Source of the DNA: Bdellovibrio bacteriovorus HD100
Lineage (GTDB): Bacteria; Bdellovibrionota; Bdellovibrionia; Bdellovibrionales; Bdellovibrionaceae
Assembly: GCF_000196175.1 (NCBI RefSeq)
Contig: NC_005363.1
Span: 434,001 to 498,000, forward strand
Reading direction: 5' to 3'
Length of the DNA: 64,000 bases
A model generated the notes under the pieces. That model was not told the origin of the DNA, made no database searches, and saw only the letters and a list, made by a program, of their open reading frames with translations. Below are positions 59,770 through 64,000 of the stretch, piece by piece (the first letter of the stretch is position 1; every line of letters starts with the position of its first letter). A program made the position numbers and the translations under genes.

Positions 59770-60761
59770 TCCAAAGCAACTTTCCGAGAGTGCTGATAGA
59801 CGTAAGTGGAAACCATTCTTCCAGCCCCTTTCGGAACGCGAATGAAGTGTTTCTCAATCTGACGAGGAATGTATCCCAAGTACAGCTCGGCGTTCAAATC
59901 TTTTAATGCTTTTCTGGTGACTCCCAAATGATCCGCCAAAGGTTCCAGGTCGGTGCCACCAGGCACAAGTACGACGTCGTATTCCAATGGGTCCATTTTT
60001 TCCAGATCGCGGAAGCCATAAAGGTTCGGCGCTTTGGCAATCAACATGGCCGCGAGGATCTTGGGAACGTAATCTTGGGTTTCTTGAGGAAGAGCATCCA
60101 ATTTGATGAGTGCCCAGTAATCTTTGGTACCATATTTTTTGATGCGACGGCGCAGACCATTTTCACCCATGTTGTAGCTTGCGGCCACCAGGTACCAAGA
60201 GCCGAATTCGGAATGCAGATCCTTCAGGTAACGAATGGCCGCCAAAGTGGACTTCTTCAAATCCCGGCGCTCATCCAGCCACCAGCTTTTGCTCAGGCCG
60301 TAACGAGTCCCTGTGGATTCGATAAACTGCCAAGGGCCCACGGCATCAGCCGTACTGATGGCGTTCGGTGCAAAACCACTTTCGATCATCACCATATAAG
60401 CAAGATCCGATGGCAGACCCGCACGTTTCAGTTCTTCCTGAATGAAAGGCATGTACTTGTACGAGCGTTGCATCCAGGTGCGGAACCACTTGTTGCCGCT
60501 TCCCTGGAAGTAGGCGATCCACTGACTGACTTTTTTATTGTAGGTGACGGGCAGATCAAAGATCAGATTGTCGGATTGAACGTGGGTGGACTTGGCTGTG
60601 AGGGCTTTTAATTTTTCTTTCAGGCTGAGCGCCTGATTCACTGGAGCAGGGGATGCCGTGGTCGCTGCGGTAGCCGGGGTTGCTGATGCCACAGAAGCCG
60701 CGCCAGCTCCAGTGCTCAGTTGAATGATGCCAATAAAAAGAAGTGCAACCCACGTACTCAT
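59766..60761 (-). CDS. Secreted SLT-type lytic transglycosylase (MltD-like)
   Basis: This 331-residue protein starts at ATG 60761 (MSTWVALLFIG) with a signal-like N-terminus and an Ala/Thr-rich segment. It has a lytic transglycosylase domain with the catalytic Glu in MVMIESGFAPNA, then VGPWQFIESTGTRYGL and AASYNMGENGLRRRI. It cleaves peptidoglycan glycan strands. In a flagellated predator it may remodel its own or prey wall. Its stop overlaps the lysC start by 4 bp, although the functions differ. Confidence 0.88.
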   Translation of the reverse strand: MSTWVALLFIGIIQLSTGAGAASVASATPATAATTASPAPVNQALSLKEKLKALTAKSTHVQSDNLIFDLPVTYNKKVSQWIAYFQGSGNKWFRTWMQRSYKYMPFIQEELKRAGLPSDLAYMVMIESGFAPNAISTADAVGPWQFIESTGTRYGLSKSWWLDERRDLKKSTLAAIRYLKDLHSEFGSWYLVAASYNMGENGLRRRIKKYGTKDYWALIKLDALPQETQDYVPKILAAMLIAKAPNLYGFRDLEKMDPLEYDVVLVPGGTDLEPLADHLGVTRKALKDLNAELYLGYIPRQIEKHFIRVPKGAGRMVSTYVYQHSRKVALE

Positions 60762-60982
60762 AGAATCAATTATGAAGCCGATTCTTTGACACTGTCGACA
60801 AAGATCTGACAATTCCCTGGCACCATCGACGAAGGTCAATGCAGCGGCCAAATCGAAAAAAACTTGAGCCCAGATTTTTTTTCCTGAACAAAGGTCTGGC
60901 TTGGAACCTTTTTCCCAGACCAAGATCCGTCCTGTCAAAAGATGGCACACGCCTTGCTGCTCAACAATGTGGAGGGGTTTTC

Positions 60983-61798
60983 ATGGCGATAAAAGGGGTC
61001 TACACAGCACTCAGTGGGGCGATGGCTCAAAGTACAAAGCTGGATACGATCGCCAATAATTTGGCGAACGTGAACACACCTGCGTTCAAACGTGACCAGC
61101 AGCTCTTCCAGGAATATCTGACGGCCAACGAAAAGATGCCAGAGACCACGCAGATCCCGCGCGATGTGGCGGCGATTGAAAGCTTCTATAACATGCAAGG
61201 CGGCGACAAGTCGTATGTCGACACCAAAGGTACTTTCACTGACTTTTCTCAAGGTGGTTTGAAACCGACAGGCAACAGTCTGGATGTGGCTATTGATGGC
61301 AAAGGTTTCTTTGAAATCGCCACTCCGGGCGGCGTGAAGCTGACTCGTTCCGGTAATTTTACATTGGATGGCAGCGGACAGCTGGTTACCAAAGAAGGTT
61401 ATCCTGTTCTTCGTCAGGGTGAAGCCGGTTCCGATCCTGCCGGCCGGGTGATTCGTTTTACGGGCAATGGTGCTGTGGCTATCGCCGATAATGGCGATGT
61501 GTACGAAGGCACTGAAAATCTGGGCAAACTGTCATTGGTGAACGTAAACAATCCCGATTCACTGCAAAAGACCGGCAGCTCTCTTTATACATTCAAACCC
61601 AATATCGCTCCAGACATGCAGAATATTGCAAACCCAAGTTTGAAACAGGGGTTCCTGGAAACTTCGAACGTCAACATCGTTCAGGAGATGACAGACATGA
61701 TTTCCACCAATCGTGTCTTTGAAAGCACACAAAAGGCCATCAGTGCTTACGATCAGATGGCCGACAAAATGATCAATGTGGTGGGAAAAACAAATTAG
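60983..61798 (+). CDS. flgF: Flagellar basal-body rod protein FlgF
   Basis: FlgF is a proximal rod protein of the flagellum. The 271-residue product has the rod signature MAIKGVYTALSGAMAQSTKLD and IANNLANVNTPAFKRD, and a C-terminal helix with SNVNIVQEMTDMISTNRVFES. GGAGGGG lies 5 nt before the ATG 60983. It starts the rightward flgF-flgG-flgA-flgH cluster. Confidence 0.9.
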   Translation: MAIKGVYTALSGAMAQSTKLDTIANNLANVNTPAFKRDQQLFQEYLTANEKMPETTQIPRDVAAIESFYNMQGGDKSYVDTKGTFTDFSQGGLKPTGNSLDVAIDGKGFFEIATPGGVKLTRSGNFTLDGSGQLVTKEGYPVLRQGEAGSDPAGRVIRFTGNGAVAIADNGDVYEGTENLGKLSLVNVNNPDSLQKTGSSLYTFKPNIAPDMQNIANPSLKQGFLETSNVNIVQEMTDMISTNRVFESTQKAISAYDQMADKMINVVGKTN

Positions 61799-61864
61799 CC
61801 TTCGCTTGGGCTACGGCTTAACGGGCTAGTTAATTAAATTAGAAGCTAACGGAAGGATTCGTGA

Positions 61865-62650
61865 ATGCTTAAGAGTTTGAACACAGCAGCTACAGGGATG
61901 GCGGCACAACAGACCAACATGGATGTTATCGCCAATAATATCGCTAACGTTTCAACGGCTGGCTTTAAAAGATCCCGCGCTGAGTTTGAAGACCTCATGT
62001 ACCAGACCCAAAAGGAGCCAGGGACGGCTTCGGGTCTGAATGCTTATTCTCCAAATGGAGTGCAGGTCGGTTTGGGTGTGCGTACAGCAGGCGTGCAAAA
62101 GGATTTTGCCGGCGGCCAGGCGCAGATCACCAAGAATCCTCTGGATCTGCAAATTGAAGGTTCCGGTTTCTTCCAGGTGCTGACGGCGGATGGTGAAACA
62201 GCGTATACCCGTGACGGCGCCTTCAAAAAAGATCCTAACGGACGTCTGGTCGACAAAAACGGAAATACCCTGCAGCCGGAAATCACCGTGCCGGCCAACG
62301 TTTCCGGTATCGAGGTGGCACCCACAGGCGAAGTGCGTGTGATCACGGGTCTGAATGATGTACCTCAGACGATTGGTCAAATTGATGTGGTGAACTTTGT
62401 GAATCCGGCGGGCTTGAAAGCCATGGGTAAGAATCTGTTCACGCAGACTCCGTCCAGCGGTCAGGCGATTGCCTCCCGTCCGGGTCTGAATGGCACAGGC
62501 TATCTGGCACAAGGGCAGCTGGAATCCAGCAACGTGAACATTGTGGATGAGATGGTCAATATGATCACTGCCCAGCGTGCGATGGAAACCAACTCCAAAG
62601 TGATGCAGGCGTCCGATCAGATGCTTCAAGCCATTAACAATCTGAGATAA
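61865..62650 (+). CDS. flgG: Flagellar distal rod protein FlgG
   Basis: This 261-residue protein has MLKSLNTAATGMAAQQTNMDVIANNIANVSTAGFKR at the N-terminus, split as SLNTAATGMAAQQTNMDV and IANNIANVSTAGFKRSR, and MVNMITAQRAMETNSKVMQ near the C-terminus. FlgG forms the distal rod. It lies 66 bp after flgF with AAGGA upstream. Confidence 0.94.
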   Translation: MLKSLNTAATGMAAQQTNMDVIANNIANVSTAGFKRSRAEFEDLMYQTQKEPGTASGLNAYSPNGVQVGLGVRTAGVQKDFAGGQAQITKNPLDLQIEGSGFFQVLTADGETAYTRDGAFKKDPNGRLVDKNGNTLQPEITVPANVSGIEVAPTGEVRVITGLNDVPQTIGQIDVVNFVNPAGLKAMGKNLFTQTPSSGQAIASRPGLNGTGYLAQGQLESSNVNIVDEMVNMITAQRAMETNSKVMQASDQMLQAINNLR

Positions 62651-62653
62651 TTG

Positions 62654-63583
62654 ATGAAGAAGATTTTCTTGCTCGCATTTCTGGTAAGTCTTCAGGCCTT
62701 CGCTAGGCCTGAGATCTCTATTCCTTCCAGTGTGGAGATTTCCCAGCGTGAGCTTTTGCGTCTGGGTGACATTGCGACCGTCACGGGCGGCACCGAAGAG
62801 CTGGTGAATGCTCTGGATGCTGTGGTTCTGCGCGAGGACTGCCGGGAATTGTTGTTAAGCCAGCATTTGAATTCCAGCGAAATTCTGGTGAAGATGCGTG
62901 CGGCATTGAACAGTCAGGAAAATCTGCGTCGTCTGAATCCTCAATTCAAGGTGCCTTCCCAGGTGCAGGTGACTTTTGCTGCCACGCCGGTGTCGCGCCA
63001 GGAAGTTGAGAGAAAAGTTCATAATATTCTAAAAGCGCGCTGCAATGAGTGTGAATATCAGATCAGCATCCAAAGCACGCCACGTCCGGCGTCAAAGCTG
63101 TGGGATCTTGATTTCACTCAGCTTTCCGCCAAGGGCGGCTTTTTGCTGCCACTTCGCGATGGCGATCAGCGCCAGATCAAATGGATTTCCGGCACAATTC
63201 GCGTTTCAAAATTAACCCCTGTAACGACCCGTTTGATCTTACAAGGAGAGAGAGTTCAAGCAGATGACCTGCGCATGTCCATGACGGACGTGACTTTTGC
63301 CAAGGATGGCAGTTTGCGCATGGAGGATATCCAGGGTCAGATGGCAGCTCGCTCACTTCCCGTTGGAAGCACCGTATGGGCTTCTGATCTCAAACGTGAA
63401 CCGGCAGCTAAGAAGGGACAGATCGTTAAAGCTTTGCTTGGCGATGACAGTTTCGAGATCTCCGTCAACATGATGGCGGAGGACAGTGGCTTTGTTGGGG
63501 ATCTTATCAAGGTAAAAAATCTGGAAACCCAAAAAGTTCTGTCCGGTCTGGTCACTGAAAAAGGTGTGGTGAAGTTGCAATGA
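62654..63583 (+). CDS. flgA: Flagellar P-ring assembly protein FlgA
   Basis: FlgA is the periplasmic chaperone for P-ring FlgI. The 309-residue protein starts at ATG 62654 (a TTG one codon before is the alternative) with signal peptide IFLLAFLVSLQAFA. Its C-terminal SAF-like part shows VSKLTPVTTRLILQGERV and ARSLPVGSTVWASDLKREPA and ends TEKGVVKLQ. It overlaps flgH. Confidence 0.9.
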   Translation: MKKIFLLAFLVSLQAFARPEISIPSSVEISQRELLRLGDIATVTGGTEELVNALDAVVLREDCRELLLSQHLNSSEILVKMRAALNSQENLRRLNPQFKVPSQVQVTFAATPVSRQEVERKVHNILKARCNECEYQISIQSTPRPASKLWDLDFTQLSAKGGFLLPLRDGDQRQIKWISGTIRVSKLTPVTTRLILQGERVQADDLRMSMTDVTFAKDGSLRMEDIQGQMAARSLPVGSTVWASDLKREPAAKKGQIVKALLGDDSFEISVNMMAEDSGFVGDLIKVKNLETQKVLSGLVTEKGVVKLQ

Positions 63584-64000
63584 TGAAGATGATTTCTTCT
63601 TTCTCAGTTTTGGTTTTGATGGTGTTCACTGCAGGTTGCGCAACCATGCAGGATTTCATGGCGTCTTTGGACGGCCCGAAAGAGGCACCGGCGCTGAAGG
63701 ATATCAACACGGCGCCAAGATATTCTGACAACCAGAACATGGGTGTGCCGACGGATCGTCAGTACAAACGCATGACGAAAAACCGCATGGAAGAAGAATC
63801 CGACCTGGGCGCCAACGCCGGATCCATGTGGGTGATGGAAGGCCAGGGGGCTTACCTGTTTGCGCAAAACAAAATGCGCAAAGAAGGGGACCTGTTGAAT
63901 GTGACCTTGGATGGTCCGGCCAAAAAACAGGTCGACACCAAAGTGTCAGTGATCAAAAAACTTTTGAAGCAGCTGGAAGAGCAGCAGCAACAGCAGTTGA
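63580..64000 (+). CDS. flgH: Flagellar L-ring lipoprotein FlgH (partial)
   Basis: The gene begins at ATG 63580 inside the flgA stop and runs past the window end. The first 140 codons include a signal peptide with lipobox (VLMVFTAGC), then AMQDF-like and YSDNQNMGVPTDRQYKR, and a Trp-containing NAGSMWVMEGQGAYLFAQNKMRKEGDLLNV segment typical of FlgH. FlgH forms the outer-membrane L-ring of the basal body. Confidence 0.88.
   Translation, partial: MMKMISSFSVLVLMVFTAGCATMQDFMASLDGPKEAPALKDINTAPRYSDNQNMGVPTDRQYKRMTKNRMEEESDLGANAGSMWVMEGQGAYLFAQNKMRKEGDLLNVTLDGPAKKQVDTKVSVIKKLLKQLEEQQQQQL

Noticed and set aside
61484-61491. GCCGATAA inside flgF as a sigma-28 -10 element
   Set aside because: There is no TAAA-like -35 at the needed distance, and it lies in coding sequence of a rod gene.
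1-64000. rRNA or tRNA genes
   Set aside because: None were visible by reading for conserved 16S/23S pieces or CCA-ended cloverleafs; a tRNAscan would be needed to exclude a missed tRNA.

Overview
The window looks like the chromosome of Bdellovibrio bacteriovorus or a very close relative. The evidence is the content and order of the genes: yggU-divIVA-proC-yggS next to a RAYT-like protein and a NodB-type deacetylase (the order I remember around Bd0464-Bd0468 of strain HD100), many secreted or outer-membrane proteins with no recognisable family, a CFI-box-CTERM protein, a flagellar rod cluster, and dense coding on both strands with short gaps. No rRNA or tRNA gene, prophage, IS element or CRISPR array was seen.

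Layout. 1-5.9 kb: start of a leftward membrane protein (probably MFS), a secreted barrel-like protein, the leftward yggS-proC-divIVA-yggU cluster, a RAYT-like gene with an inverted pair of 34-nt REP units, a predatory-type polysaccharide deacetylase, and maf. 5.9-12.7 kb: one tightly packed rightward operon encoding a lone TadC-type protein, a DUF192 protein, three FHA-domain membrane proteins and a degenerate PP2C-like protein. 12.7-29.3 kb: a degenerate sulfatase, an ExbB/ExbD pair, an Ig-like lipoprotein, a lipid kinase-like protein with pssA and asd, a CFI-box-CTERM protein with its outer-membrane partner, truA, rplM-rpsI and several secreted proteins. 29.5-34.4 kb: a large envelope protein, a hybrid histidine kinase and a small lipoprotein. 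34.4-48.8 kb: alaS-recX, a metallophosphoesterase, an acyl-CoA-synthetase-like protein, trpS, pgpA-cinA-recA, a frameshifted AT-rich membrane protein gene and small genes. 48.9-54 kb: CDP-diacylglycerol pyrophosphatase, a 3D-domain protein, an S8 protease and glutathione peroxidase. 54.1-58.6 kb: three tandem paralogues of an unrecognised secreted Cys/Gly-rich family. 58.6-64 kb: lysC, a lytic transglycosylase and flgF-flgG-flgA-flgH (cut by the window end).

The most interesting part is the 54.1-58.6 kb triplet. All three genes have a sigma-28 (FliA)-like promoter whose -10 element ends only 7-8 nt before the ATG, which predicts leaderless mRNAs under flagellar-sigma control, and copies 2 and 3 share a gap-free ~96% identical 500-bp block that suggests gene conversion. 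Other items worth checking are the RAYT/REP system, the FHA-TadC operon, two hairpins that hide the Shine-Dalgarno sequences of cdh and of the S8 protease, a terminator-like hairpin inside the start of yggU, and a perfect inverted repeat upstream of recA.

Functionally the window mixes housekeeping (aspartate pathway lysC and asd; phospholipid genes pssA, pgpA and cdh; translation genes alaS, trpS, rplM, rpsI and truA; recombination genes recA and recX) with envelope and predation-type functions (deacetylase, protease, lytic transglycosylase, flagellum, many exported proteins).
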